64,000 bases of DNA from the NCBI GenBank assembly GCA_911728435.2, contig OU452216.1:7266342-7330341 (forward strand). Direction: 5' to 3'. The notes beneath the pieces were generated by a model, which was not told the DNA's origin, made no database searches, and saw only the letters and a program-made list of their open reading frames with translations. A program made the translations under genes and the position numbers. Each line of letters starts with the position of its first letter. The stretch's first letter is position 1. Of the stretch, positions 21,311 through 34,364 are shown one piece after another. The DNA comes from Apoderus coryli. Its lineage: Eukaryota; Arthropoda; Insecta; Coleoptera; Attelabidae.

Positions 21311-23330
21311 ACGTGTTATATGCAGACCCTTACTTGATGATCTACCCTGGGGTTACCCGAAGCCCTCGCGATTTCTTATATACCCTGATAGATTCAGAAT
21401 AGATGTCCGATCGACATATCCAAAGCTCAATCACGCAGCATTTTTTTATGATTTTTCAAAGTTGATCTATATTTGGTGGTGTGTAGACTTTTACTTGATG
21501 ACCTACCCTGGGGTTACTAGCAACCTTCTCGATTTCTCATATACCCTGATAAATTCAGAATAAATGTCCGATCGACATATCCAAAGCTCAGATGTACAGC
21601 AGGATTGGTTATTTTTTTATGATTTTTCAAAGTGAGATTTTAGTACAAATGTATGGTTTTGACTACCTTTGAGGGTCAGTACTGCTCTAAATATTCGTGC
21701 CACCCCCCATATTATATATATTTGGAATCAGCGCATCAAACTCTACAATCGTACAAGTTTTCAGGAAAATCTATTTTCCATCCAAAATCTTCAATTTTTT
21801 CATACATTTGCCTTGAAATTTTTTAAATTTTCCTCAAAAAATTTTTGTTTCTCGATTTCAACGAAACTCACTATGTTTGTTCATATGAACATATTGATGG
21901 AGAATAAGTGTTTTTTTGTTGAGAAAATGTTCTCAGTGTAGCAGGAATTAGCTCCCCAGTATATTCCCACAGGGTTATATGCAGACCCTTACTTGATGAC
22001 CTACCCTGGGGTTACCAGAAGCCCTCTCGATTTCTTATATACCCAGGTAAACTCAGAATAGATGTCCGATCGACATATCCAAAGCTCAGATGTACAGCAG
22101 GATTGGTTATTTTTTTATGATTTTTCAAAGTGAGATTTTAGTACAAATGTATGGTTTTGACTACCTTTGAGGGTCCGTACTGCTCTAAATATTCGTGCCA
22201 CCCCCCATATTATATATATTTGGAATCAGCGCATCAAACTCTACAATCGTACAAGTTTTCAGGAAAATCTATTTTCCATCCAAAATCTTCAATTTTTTCA
22301 TACATTTGCCTTGAAATTTTTTCAATTTCCTGCAAAAAATTTTTGTATCTCGATTTCAACTAAACTCACTATGTTTGTTCATATGATCATATTGATGGAG
22401 AATAAGGGTTTTTTCGTTGAGAAAATGTTCTTAGTGTAGCAGGAATTAGCTCCCCAGTATATTCCCACAGGGTTATATGCAGACCCTTACTTGATGACCT
22501 ACCCTGGGGTTACCAGAAGCCCTCTCGATTTCTTATATACCCAGGTAAACTCAGAATAGATGTCCGATCGACATATCCAAAGCTCAGATGTACAGCAGGA
22601 TTGGTTATTTTTTTATGATTTTTCAAAGTGAGATTTTAGTACAAATGTATGGTTTTGACTACCTTTGAGGGTCCGTACTGCTCTAAATATTCGTGCCACC
22701 CCCCATAGTATATATATATTTGGAATTGGCGCATCAAATTCTATAATCGTATAACTTTTCAGGAAAATCTATTTTCCATCCAAAATCTTCAATTTTTCCA
22801 TACATATGCCTTGAAATTTTTTAAATTTTCTGCAAAAAATTTTTGTATCTCGATTTCAACCAAACTCACTATGTTTGTTCATATGATCATATTGATGGCC
22901 AATAAGGGTTTTTTTGCTGAGAAAATGTTCTTGGTGTAGCAGGAATTAGCTCCCCAGTATATTCCCACAGGGTTATATGCAGATCCTTACTTGATGACCT
23001 TCCTTGGGGTTACCAGAACCCCTCTCGATTTCTTATATACCCTGATAAATTCGGAATATATGTCCGATCAACGTATCCAAAGCTCTGATGTACAGCAGGA
23101 TTGGTTATTTTTTTATGATTTTTCAAAGTGAGATTTTAGTACAATTGTATGGTTTTGACTACCTTTGAGGGTCCGTACTGCTCTAAATATTCGTGCCACC
23201 CCCCATAGTATATATATATATATATATTTGGAATCAGCGCATCAAACTCTATAATTGTACAACTTTGCAGGAAAATCTGTTTTCCATTCAAAATCTTCAA
23301 TTTTGTAAAAAAATTAGTTGAAATCAGACT
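21311..23330 (+). repeat. Tandem array of a ~500-bp repeat, forward orientation
   Basis: AGGGTTATATGCAGACCCTT recurs at 21971 and 22469, and with one change at 22969 (period 498-500), with partial units at 21313 and 21480. Each unit holds ACTTGATGACCTACCCTGGG, CGATCGACATATCCAAAGCT and GTGCCACCCCCCATA followed by a TA microsatellite of variable length. About four units. ORFs of 70-96 codons in it are non-coding by-products. Confidence 0.9.
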
Positions 23331-25540
23331 ATGGAAGAAAAAGTTATAATACATTAAATTTGATCTAAATTTGGTTTAAACTTTTAGAGCCTGTTAGAGA
23401 TAAACAAAACCTGATTATTTCTCTTTATAGTAGACTTCAGATTTTCTAAATTCCAGATGCTAAAAGCAAGCAAAAATAAAATAAATTCCTCCTTAAAGAA
23501 ATGATAGAAACGCAATAAAATAAAATGAAAATCCCAGCCATTTTCACTTTTCTTTTGACGCTCGTATTTATCTAATTTGAAAATTGCGGAGAAATGCGGC
23601 GGCATGTCAATTTAGGCGCAGCTGAAGCTGCTATCCGAAAAATGCTATAACTGTAAATATTTCTCTCCTCCATCCACAACTCCATTTAGATTTTGCCATT
23701 TTCATGTTGGTGAAAATTTGTGTTTGAAGTAGATGTGGGGATATACACCTGCTGATAGCTCATACAGGGTGAAATGCATATTGGGTTTTTGTTTTATGAC
23801 AACTTAGAAGAAGTTTTTCAACTAAATACGTCAAATATTTTTAGTAATGCAAAGGTGTACGAATTTCCTCAGATTTTCTAAATTCCAGATGCTAAAATGT
23901 TCAGAACGTTCTCAATAAAATGTTATCCAAAGTTCATGTCATTCAGCAGCGTAATATATATAAAAAAAACACATCAAACACAACAGAAGAAAAAATAAAT
24001 TTTGTTGGGAAAACAGTGTGGAGAAGGGATGATAACAACACAGGCATACCATCAAGGGTGCGATAGAAATAAACAAGGCTGATGCCGTTCACTCGCAGAC
24101 TTTTGCGACCTAGAAAGATATAGCAAATAAGCGATAACAGTAATCGCTGGCATTTATTTACCTTACCCCCTAAAAATTTAGGGAGAGTGTTTTTATGTTA
24201 GAATAAGTGACATACATATTTTTACTTTTGCTTTCCTCCAGGATTTTATTTATTTAAGCTTAAAGGGCGTCCTAAAATTAACGCATGATATGAATACAGT
24301 TTTTAGTCTTTTGATTGTAAGTTGAAGTGTGTGTTTGGCCTTAAATTAAGATCACACGTCCTGAGGTGAGGAGGTCGGTACGGCACACCCTGTACTTAGT
24401 TCTAATGCATTGTATTTTATTCAGACGTATGCAAAATAAAAGATTTCCGTGTTGGATTAAAATAAACCTTAATTTGCTATGGGAGTTAGAAAAAAAAACT
24501 CATTATAATGGTTTTTTTTGGCAGATTTATGTACGTCGATATAATTTATCAGATACAACTATATTTATGTTAGTTTCACGACTGGAGGTATGTGTATGTT
24601 TGGTATTTTTTATTGCTTCTTTACACGCACTATTCCAAAATGATTTTGGAGACCTTGTAAATATACAATGAGGTGCCAAATTACTTTTTTACTATCCCTT
24701 ATACATTACAGTGCCAGAAACAACGACTCAAAGCGAACATGTTATAATATATTATAAAGTTTACTCATAAAACGTTTAGAGACTGCTCGTTCGCTCTCAT
24801 CTCACTCACTGAGACAAACAACCCACTCTCAAACTTTTTGATTTAATCAAAATAAATTAGTCGACTTTAAGGGAGCATTTTCCCAGCTCTATCTCTCTAT
24901 ATGTATATTTAGCTTAAGGACGATGAATTTAAAATTCATAACCGGGACAATATTAAATTAAGTAGAATAGAGCAAAATATTTTCGAAAGTTTTACAGAGC
25001 ATCTACCATTTGTCTGATATCAAATATTTCTCTCAATAACCGGGATTTGAGTTTTTTGCCTCTATGAAAAGTTATATTGAGTTTGAAATTGATCATGTCA
25101 GTCTCTATATATGCCTCTTCCATAATAGCGGGCGCCTCTATATACCTACATAGATATAGGTGGTTATAATATGGAAAAGCTCAACGGGAATATTCTTGGC
25201 ATATTAAAAACGGGAGCTTTCTACTCTCTCTACTTTTTTCTGCAGGAAAGCTACTGGATATTATGAGAGGAAATCTTTTCAATACCTTCAAAAAATGAGT
25301 ATCTACCTATGCTTACATGAGTTGAGGGTAGTGTACAATGTGTCCAGTTAAGAACTGTATCAAAACCAATGGACAAAATTGAAGAAAACACTTGGTTGGT
25401 TATTTAAATGTTTAAAAATTAATTTTCTTTGAAATAAACATGGTTTTTGAGGGTGCTCAATGTAGAAAGGATATTTGAGATGTCTGATATTGCTAAAACC
25501 GAAATAGATTATACAGGGTGGCTCGAGAAATTTTTTTTGC
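23331..25540. other. Spacer between the two inverted ~500-bp arrays
   Basis: No gene recognised. A short direct repeat (AGATTTTCTAAATTCCAGAT) occurs near 23440 and 23873. ATACAGGGTG-type motifs occur near 23764 and 25510. Confidence 0.4.
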
Positions 25541-26890
25541 AGAAAATGCCATCAAGTAAGTATGCAGAATTTGGATGGAAAATAGATTTCCCAGAAAAGT
25601 TGTACGATTATACAGTTTGATGCGCTGATTTCAAATATATATATAGTATGGGGGGTGGCACGAATATTTAGAGCAGTACGGACCCTCAAAGGTAGCCAAA
25701 ACCATACATTTGTACTAAAATCTCACTTTGAAAAATCATACAAAAATAACCAATCCTGCTGTACGCCTCAGCTTTGGATATGTTGATCGGACATCTTTTC
25801 TGAATTTATCGGGGTATATAAGAAATCGAGAAGGGTTTTGGTAACCCCAGGGTAGGTCATCAAGTAAAGGTCTGCATATAGCCCTGTGACAATATACTGG
25901 GGAGCTAATTCCTGCTACACTGAGAACATTTTCTCAACAAAAAAACACTTATTCTCCATCAATATGTTCATATGAACAAACATAGTGAGTTTCGTTGAAA
26001 TCGAGAAACAAAAATTTTTTGAGGAAAATTTAAAAAATTTCAAGGCACATGTATGGAAAAATTGAAGATTTTGGATGGAAAATATATTTTCCTGAAAAGT
26101 TGTACGATTATACAGTTTGATGCGCTGATTCCAAATATATATATAATATGGGGGGTGGCACGAATATTTAGAGCAGTACGGACCCTTAAAGGTAGTCAAA
26201 ACCATACATTTGTACTAAAATCTCACTTTGAAAAATCATAAAAAAATAACCAATCCTGCTGTACACCTTAGCTTTGGATATGTCGATCGGACATTTATTC
26301 TGAATTTATCAGGGTGTATACGAAATCGAGAGGGCTTCTGATAACCCCAGGGTAGGTCATCAAGTAAGGGTCTGCATATAACCCTGTGAGAATATACTGG
26401 GGAGCTAATTCCTGCTACACTAAGAACATTTTCTCAACAAAAAAACCCTTATTCTCCATCAATATGATCACATCAACAAACATAGTGAATTTGGTTGAAA
26501 TCGAGACACAAAAATTTTTTGAGGAAAATTTAAAACATTTCAAGGCACATGTATGGAAAAATTGAAGATTTTGGATGGAAAATAGATTTTCCTGAAAACT
26601 TGTACGATTATACAGTTTGATGCGCTGATTCCAAATATATATATAATATGGGGGGTGCCACGAATATTTAGAGCAGTACGGACCCTCAAAGGTAGTCAAA
26701 ACCATACATTTGTACTAAAATCTCACTTTGAAAAATCATAAAAAAATAACCAATTCTGCTGTACACCTGAGCTTTGGATACGTAGATCGGACATCTATTC
26801 TGAATTTATCAGGGTATATAAGAAATCGAGAGGGCTTCTCGTAATCCCAGGGTAGGTCTTCAAGTAAGGATCTGCATATCACCCTATGAG
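25541..26890 (-). repeat. Tandem array of the ~500-bp repeat, inverted orientation
   Basis: About 2.6 units of the 21.3-23.3 kb repeat in reverse complement (for example TATGGGGGGTGGCACGAATA near 25648, 26147 and, with a variant, 26647). Together with the left array it makes a large inverted repeat with a 2.2-kb spacer. Confidence 0.9.
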
Positions 26891-28140
26891 AATATACACA
26901 CGACCTTGAATCACATTAAAACAGTTTGTTCTTCGGTGGAATTACAATTCCAAACACCGTATCCATTCATTCGGATTGCCGCCCTCTAAAAATAGAGCGA
27001 AAATTTATGTGTATTGAAGTGACAAAAGGCCAGTTTGCATATGTTACACGTTCCTGATCGTGTTATTTTATTTATACCAACCATAGTGTATATATTTTAT
27101 TGTATAACAGTTTCAAGCTGAAACAACAGCAGGATTTACCATGTGATGTTATTATGGATGCGAGAGGGGTGCTAAAACATCCCCCGCTCTTTTGATGGCA
27201 CACATTTTAAATGTGTGTATGGAGTAGATAAGGTTATGGGGTCTCTTCCATATTGCCTCTCATTTTGCATTATGTGTGTGTTTTCCTCATTCCAGATTAT
27301 TGTGTTTAGAATAAATTTTAAAAATAAAAGAGGGCAAATCTCTATTTACGAAATGGGGTCGAGACAAGTTATTTTTCCTTGTAAACTTCAGAAAAATATT
27401 GTTAAATCCTTATTAAGAGGTGAAAATGCCATAGAGACGTTAAGAGAAAAGTACTCAAATTGACTTGGAGATATTGTAAATTCTCCAACTCACCTCCCTC
27501 TCAATTCCAGGACACAAACTCTCTTCATCGTTCGCATTCACGTATTCCAGCAAGGAAACACGAAAACAGGCCAAGCAATGCCATGCAACGGTATGCCATA
27601 CCATCCATGCGAGCATTTATTTTCCGACATTTTCCGAAATTTACGGCAATTGCCTAGTGGTCGGTTTTATTTACGACTGCGTTATTTAGATTTTCCGGTT
27701 TTGGTCACATACAACACAGTTTTGCTGAATTATTTCTGCGTGATGTTGGTTCGGTTTTGCAAAAATTTATACGCTCATGTGCTTCAATATTTTTGTCAGG
27801 GTGAAAATCCTCTCTTCGCTCACAAAAACCACACCGTTTAAATAGCGGTTAAAATAGAGACTCTATATTCACATAGAGATAGAGGCTTTAATTATTATTC
27901 CACCCAACTTAAGATTTATTTACTCTTGAGTCTGTATTTTCAAGTCTCTATTCTCTTCTATTGCGACGAGTCTTTATTAGAAGACCACGAAGGGGAAAAT
28001 TAAGCTGTATGGAATAAAATAGGGTGAGACTAAATAAATAATTGCATCTTTAACGTGGGTACATTTGCGGACCAGTTAAAGTTGAGTTGGACTAGATATT
28101 TCTGTAACCAATTCTATTTGCAATGCACTATGTCTGTAAC
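26891..28140. other. Intergenic; nothing recognised
   Basis: AT-rich with some simple-sequence bias; no ORF with family features. Confidence 0.4.
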
Positions 28141-29540
28141 AACAATCATTAACAAATCTTACTGCTGATGATTTCAATACATATTTTACCAGTATTGCGG
28201 AAACTTTAACCCATGACTTATCCTCAAAATTATACCGTTATTCAAAAAAGGATCTCCAGATGAATGAACAACTATCGCCCTATTTCTGTAGTGCCTGTTC
28301 TAGGCAAAATTTTTGAAAAGATACTCTTTAAACAATTAGCCAACTATTTTGAAAGAAATAATTTATTTTCTCCGAAACAATTTGGATTTAGACCGAAACT
28401 TAACACCGTTTCAGCTATAGAAAACTTTATAACCGCTTTTGAGAGTAGAAGGCTTGTGGGGGCTTCTTTTCTTGATTTAACAAAGGCGTTTGATTGCGTC
28501 TCACACGATATCTTGTTGGGTAAACTGAAGCGATACGGTATTAGTGCGAATTCGATTCGTTTGCTGAGTTCCTATCTCACTGGTAGGAATGTTGTAACGA
28601 TGTTTGAGTCAAAGTCTTCTCAGCCCTTGTTGAGCTCTTGTGGAGTCCCACAGGGCTCGGTGCTCGGACCTCTATTGTTTTTAATTTTCATTAATGATTT
28701 ACCGCTACATCTGCCATGCTCTGACCTGACATTGTTTTCAGACGAATCAACTATTGTCGATGTTGAACTGTCGAGTGATGTTCTGGCCTCAAGTATGATT
28801 AATTCACAGTCGAGGGCTGCGGACTGGTTTGCAGCTAACAAACTCTGTATGAATGCCAATAAAACAGCTACTAAAATATTTACATTACGTGAGACGGATG
28901 TTGCTGTTTCTGATGGTCTGGTAAAGTTTTTGGGTGTCACTTTGGACCAAAAGCTAACCTGGGCGGGTCATGTCGAGGTTACCATTGCCAAGTTGTCTAA
29001 GGTTATGTTCATGTTGCGAAGCTTGAAGGGTGAAGTCTCTTTTAATGTTTTGAAATCAGCATATTATGGCCTTTTTTTGGGGACACTCTTATCATGCTAG
29101 TCGGGTATTCGCAATCCAAAGACGAGTGGTTCGAATAATGACAGATTTAAAGTTTAGAGAGGATGTCAGACCTAAATTTAAAGAATGTAAAATAATTACA
29201 CTCCCGTGTCTCTATATCTACAATTCAATTATGTATGTGAAAAATAATTACAATCTGTACATAAGGCATGATGAAGTTCACAACCACAATACCAGAAACA
29301 AAAATGACATTCTTCCTGAATATATGAGGTTGGGTAGAAGCAGAAATTCTGTAAATTATTATGGTGCCACATGCTATAATCATTTGCCAGATAGTTTGAA
29401 AACACTGAGCCTTGCAATGTTCAAAAATAGATTAAAAAACTACTTAATTGACCGGGCTTTTTACTCCATTGATGAATTCCTCAGCACTGACTTTCTGTTT
29501 TTATTAAGTTATATACATGTAAGGACAATAAATAAATAAA
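28141..29540 (+). pseudogene. Jockey/CR1-like non-LTR retrotransposon, decayed
   Basis: The frame at 28264-29100 carries the RT domain: NNYRPISVVPVLGKIFEKIL, AFDCVSHDILLGKL, GVPQGSVLGPLLFLIFINDL and FLGVTLDQKLTW. The catalytic FADD box reads FSDE, so polymerase activity is probably lost. Upstream, IPLFKKGSPDE is frame-shifted just before the ORF and the endonuclease is absent. Near 29070 a deletion plus frameshift passes to 29066-29539 (HASRVFAIQRRVVRIM and a typical C-terminal tail with NHLPDSLK). The 3' end is an AATAAATAAATAAA tail at about 29540, as expected for target-primed insertion. 5'-truncated and inactive. Confidence 0.88.
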
Positions 29541-30659
29541 GAAACTTAATATTCTACTTTTTGTTTGTTAATAATAAAAATAAAAAGAAGAATGTGGGGA
29601 TTAGGATGTTCTTCATTTAACTACTTCCGTCTATTTGTTTCATCATCGTTTGTAAACCACCTACGCTATTCTATAAAAGAAATAAAACGTTCTTAATAGA
29701 GACACCATTTAAATTTGGGATTATAATATTATACAGGGGGGTTTAGCGTTTTTTACTCTAAGTTTTATGGAACCATTTGGTGAGTTAACTTTAATAGAGC
29801 TTTTTGAATAATATTTCTTGGACGCCAGCGAAAATAATCTGAAATACTCAATTCTAAAATGTAATAAATATTTTTCCTTATCGACAATTCTCCAAATCTA
29901 ATAATGCCTTATTCCTACTTTTATGGTCAGAAATAAATTTGCATTCACCTCCTCTCCAAACGCCAGTAAGGTAATCCTTAGATTAATGCCAGTAGTTTCC
30001 TAGAGAAAATCTGAAATGAAATATTGTTAGGACAGTCTTGTCAGAGTAATTTACTATGTTTTCATTATTTTTTGCTGCAAATGGAAGTATTTATAAGTTT
30101 AGTTTGATTTGTAAAAGAGGAAGGACGATGAACAACGATACGATCTATGCAAAATAAATAACTGATAGGTTTTGAATGGTAATATAGTGAAAATGCATTG
30201 CATCTTGCATACGAAATGTTAGTTAATTCATGCTTTTCATAATAGCAAAATGTATACAATGTGATTCAGGGACAACGGTATAGTTCTATCGATCGATGTA
30301 AAATATTTTCAGCATTCAATTGGAGACTTTGTAAGTCCAGACTTGCGAAACCACAGTTAGTGTTTTTTTTTTGTGATTTATTTTATATTTTTCGTTTCAG
30401 ATTCACCACAATGCTTTATCGAAAAGCACAGAATGTCCATGTAAACAAAAATCGATCTTCGATCGTACCGCCTTCACATTTATACTGCCATAGATGAACC
30501 GTCAGAATTAATTAAATACGTAATTAATTAAACTAGTTAGAATCGGCGCGATTAATCACAGTGTTTATTAAATGATAAAGTAATTAGTTAAACCAATTAA
30601 TAATGGCGCTTAAAGGTAATATCGCGTTGAGCACAGTTATAAAAATAATAATTCTAATG
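29541..30659. other. Intergenic; nothing recognised
   Basis: No supported gene or repeat. TTAATTAATTAAACTAG-type AT palindromes occur near 30510. Confidence 0.4.
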
Positions 30660-31962
30660 CGTAAAGACCTGCGAAAGTTTCAGTAGTAACACCCTTAAGG
30701 TCTTGATAATACCGAGATAATTTTGTCATAGAGAATGCCGAAAGCGCCGCAGGCCGAGGGCTATTATCCTTGAGCAACTCGCTTGGAGTATTTATCAAGG
30801 CCCGAGGAGTATTCGAATATTCATTTTTATTTAAAACTACAGTTGTGAAAAGTACAATTGGTAAATGTTAAATTGGAAGAAGAGTTTGCTGAAGTTGAGG
30901 GATTGTTAATTTCCACTGTTGAAGAAATTCCTCGCATGGTGTTGATTATTTCACCATGGCGTTCTTGGTTAATATTCAAGTACGGTTTAATTGAATTAGA
31001 GCTGCTATGTCCTGTTATTTTTATTAGTTGCTGTTCAGGAATTCCTTTATTTGCCAAATGGCTAAATGCAGTTGATCTGTTCGAATGAATGGATATCTTT
31101 TTACACTTAGTGTCCAAACCAATAGCTTGCGCGGATAATTTGGTCCACATAATAATTGTGTTCTTGCCTACTGGTATATTGTCAAACCATGTGTCACTTT
31201 CGGATTTCTAGAAACGATTTGGTCTCAAGAATAGGCGACTGGAAGTAATATTTTTCCCCCTTTTGGATAATAATTTATGGAATAACCGAACAGGGTTCCT
31301 TTGCAATATTTGGAACAAGCCACTTACTATTTGTACAACTTTTCGATCCTCCTTGGCATGTTTTACTGAATATTGGATTGTATTCAATTCTGTTGGTTGG
31401 CGTTCCATCATTATTTTTCTCAATCGTGAAATAATCTATAAGGCAATCAGCTGGTTCACCACCTCGCCAAGCTAACTCAACATCAACAGCTACAATATGG
31501 TAATTTTTTTTTTGTAAACCTTCTGGTGTACGTACATTCATCCCATAATCCAATGATTCTAGCCAAATCACTTGAACTCAAATTTGATGAACTGCATTTT
31601 CGTTTGTTTAGATCCTGCTGTAATCTTTTACGTTTTGCATTTCTTGCGCATTTTTGAATATCACACTGGTAAACGGGTCGAATACAATTTTGAAGTCATT
31701 GAAGTATTTTTCCTGGAGTAGCCTATTCGTAGTATTCCAAATTGTTTTTACAGTTGCTTCTTTACATTCAGTTCCGTCAGCTTTTCTCATATTTACCGCA
31801 TTATCTTTCAATATATTAGCCAAATTATGCAAACTCGTTTCAGCATTCAGTTCGTATTCTCTGGTCGCACAAAACTCCAGAAATATTTGCCATACATGAT
31901 TTGATTGTAACACCAAACTGAAAACACCACATGTAGGGTATTATCGCTGTAATCCAAATGAT
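30660..31962 (-). pseudogene. Crypton-like tyrosine recombinase, frame-shifted relic
   Basis: Minus-strand fragments in order: 31916-31608 (N-terminal SAM-like core-binding region, FLEFCATREYELNAET...ADGTECKEATVKTIWN), 31571-31275 (AWRGGEPADCLIDYF, NPIFSKTCQGGSKSC), 31423-31208 (LLSKRGKNITSSRLFL) and 31150-30827 (ISIHSNRSTAFSHLANKGIP then ITGHSSSNSIKPYL). The last piece holds the H-x-x-R, G-H and tyrosine nucleophile of tyrosine recombinases. The arrangement resembles Cryptons and their domesticated KIAA1958/DUF3504 relatives. At least three frame breaks exclude a functional product. The outer ends recur at 48.4-48.7 kb. Confidence 0.8.
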
Positions 31963-32639
31963 TTAGTAAAAAGTTATCAATCAAATAAAAAAATCAACAA
32001 ATAAAAACACCAATCAATAGATTTCTAGCCCCAACATTTATAACGGTCTAACTTCAACGAATAATTGACTGATTTTTGATCCAATTTCGGGATAAAGGAC
32101 CCTTGGTAAAGAGGCTATGCCGAATTACAAGAGCAGCGATTTTAGTGATGAAAAAAAAAAACACTATAGGTAATATTTATAGCCCTTCTTTGAAAATGTC
32201 CCTTGTAGGTATTGCTATGAATTCTATTTAAACATTTTATATACTTATAGAGCTATAAACAGTCGGTTACTTAACTCTGTTGTATTTGGACATGTTTGGA
32301 GTGTTTACAAATTACGCGTTTCGTTTAGGATTGAAACTGGTAACAAGAATTTGCGAAAAAAGTAAAAGTGTTGTTAGTAAGTGCGTAGTAGGAGTGAAGT
32401 ATAGTAAAAAAATAAAATATACAGGGGTGATTACCTTAATTTTAGACTAGCTGTGATGTGACAATTATGTCAGTGAATTTGAGTTTGTTTTGCTCTTATT
32501 ATGAGCTTGCTCTCGATTTTATAACTTCTCTATACCATTTTATAGTACGATTTACCTTTCTCGTTAAAATAGGGATGAATTTCAGGGATTAGTTCATCAT
32601 TGGACTTAAATTTATTTCCAGCAAGCATCCATTGTCACA
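31963..32639. other. Intergenic; nothing recognised
   Basis: No ORF or repeat that I could place. Confidence 0.35.
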
Positions 32640-33075
32640 TATCGACGATAGAATTCCATTTTATTGCGGTTTGAGCATCAATTCTTTGTTGATTTTTGTC
32701 GACTGTGACCTCACGCGGCACCCATTTTTCAGAGAGCTTGCGCATACCCTAATCTTCGCGTAAAATGGTAAAAATACTACCCTCAGATATCTTCACAATG
32801 TCAGCTAGCTCCTGCATTTTCAATTTGCGATCGTTCGTTTTGTATCAGAGAATTGCTGGAAGTTTTCAGTACTCATATGCAAAGTTCGTCGCTTGATTGA
32901 CTGTTGGGATCTCCTAGTACTAAGGTGCTCAAAGGTGCTATAACTCCTGAATCAATAGTCAGATTGCTCTCAAATTTATACACATATCGTTTGAAGGATA
33001 GCACTAAATAAAAATCATATGGAAAAAATTCTAGTAACGCCATCTATGGCCTTTTTGAATGACCTAATATGGCCT
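32640..33075 (-). mobile_element. Mariner fragment (family M2), terminal part with start of transposase
   Basis: Read on the minus strand from the terminus (GGCCATAGATGGCGTTACTA) through a long sub-terminal region into a transposase fragment with ELADIVKISEG, an interrupted LGMRKL and WVPREVTVDKN. The fragment stops at TATCGACGATAGAATTCC, the same breakpoint as the copy at 45888. Confidence 0.7.
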
Positions 33076-33449
33076 GATGGTAACTTAATTAAACAAAATC
33101 CTCTGTTCAGCTAGAGCCTTTAATTTTGATTTCTTTTGTAACTTAAATTGCAAAAACTGTCAAAAATTAAAGGCAATAATATACAGCGTCGGGCAGAGAC
33201 AGCGTATTCTCACGTTGTCACGTGAGATCGGAAAATCTGGAAGATAGAGCATATCTGTTTTTCTTAGTCTAAATTTTGACTCCCTCTTTATTTTCAGTGA
33301 TATTAAAAGTTAAATTTTTCGGGGCTTAATTTCAAACAATGATCAAATCTATAAAACTTAAAATTGCCACTAAACTAATGTGATAAACCCATTAACTATA
33401 AATATGGACGTGACTTAAAAAAATTAGTGATTGGTTAAGGTGAATTGCA
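33076..33449. other. Sequence upstream of the 33450 exon
   Basis: AT-rich; possible 5' UTR or intron of the next gene; nothing else recognised. Confidence 0.35.
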
Positions 33450-33808
33450 ATGGCTGACGAACACAGCTCTAGCCCGAGCAGCTCACGACGATTAAGTGGA
33501 CATTTTGATCCATTAACGCGATTGGGAGAACTGACAAGGTACCTTAACCATACCTATAATAGTCTTTCTCGAGTTATTGAACAATCCCATGTTTCAGACT
33601 CTCCCATTCAACACCTTCGTCACCTCGTCTTCTACCACGTCGCGTGCGGGAACCCGTTCCTGGGTCGCATACATCTTTAGAATGCTTCCACGAAAGTGGT
33701 TCTTCTAGTGCTCCAGTTAATTGGCAGGCTAGATGTATGGAGCTGCAATTGGAGTTACATCGAAGCAAGGCGCAGGCGACTAGAAGCAGAGATATGCTTA
33801 GAGAGAAG
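33450..33808 (+). CDS. Two coding exons of an unidentified Ser/Arg-rich, coiled-coil protein (100 aa seen)
   Basis: Exon 33450-33538 starts at ATG in a good context (TTGCAATGGC) and encodes MADEHSSSPSSSRRLSGHFD and on to GELTR. A 59-bp GT-AG intron (GTACCT...TTTCAG) leads to 33598-33808 in matching phase. That exon encodes a Ser/Pro/Arg-rich stretch and then a charged helix (CMELQLELHRSKAQATRSRD), ending at a good donor AAG-GTGAGT. The higher GC content than the surroundings, in-phase intron and helical heptads support real coding exons. I do not recognise the family. A possible third exon in phase 0 starts at 33869 and encodes a Cys cluster (FYCCCWGCVCCRC) followed by Arg runs. That could be a palmitoylated cysteine string but has no clear donor. 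Confidence 0.5.
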
Positions 33809-33868
33809 GTGAGTGGCTTCAAGTTGTAAATAAGTTTTGTGTTGACTCTTACTGAGGCATTTTAAAAG

Positions 33869-33968
33869 ACATCCAGACGCTTCTACTGTTGTTGCTGGGG
33901 ATGTGTCTGTTGCCGTTGCGACGCCGGGAAAGTTCGACGACGACGTCGCTATGGTTTGCGGTTGCAAC
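33869..33968 (+). other. GC-rich island, candidate third exon with a cysteine string
   Basis: It follows an acceptor-like TTTTAAAAG and stays open in the phase required by the previous exon. The frame gives RRFYCCCWGCVCCRCDAGK then poly-Arg. GC content is clearly above the neighbourhood. The other strand is also open for 71 codons, so direction is uncertain. Confidence 0.25.
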
Positions 33969-34364
33969 ATTGTCAGATTGCTCTATTTTTCTATATGAAT
34001 GTAAGAAAAACAATTAAGAAAAAAGCGACTCGCATACAAACCGGTTACACTGTATCAGCAACTATTCTGTCAGGAATAAAAATATTCCTTGATGGATTTA
34101 TTCCATACATACTGAATTCAAGTTTTCACACTGGTGTATTTCGTCATATTCTTATACAACTGTGCGAATTCAGTGGGAAAAGCTCTTTAAGTTTTCCCTT
34201 TTTCTCTCCCTCTGTCTCCCTCTCTCGCTACTTCCAACTTGATTTTCGAAAGGATTTGTTGTGGTTTTTGCGTCTCACTAACTCCCAGAGATATAAAATG
34301 CCTTGTTGCCAAATGTAATATATTAATGAAAAATAATTTTGTGGCTTAGCGGACTGGTTTTACC

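Noticed and set aside
21669..26705. 90-96-codon ORFs shared among ~500-bp units
   Set aside because: The frame is broken in several units and contains the variable TA microsatellite; no coding bias seen.
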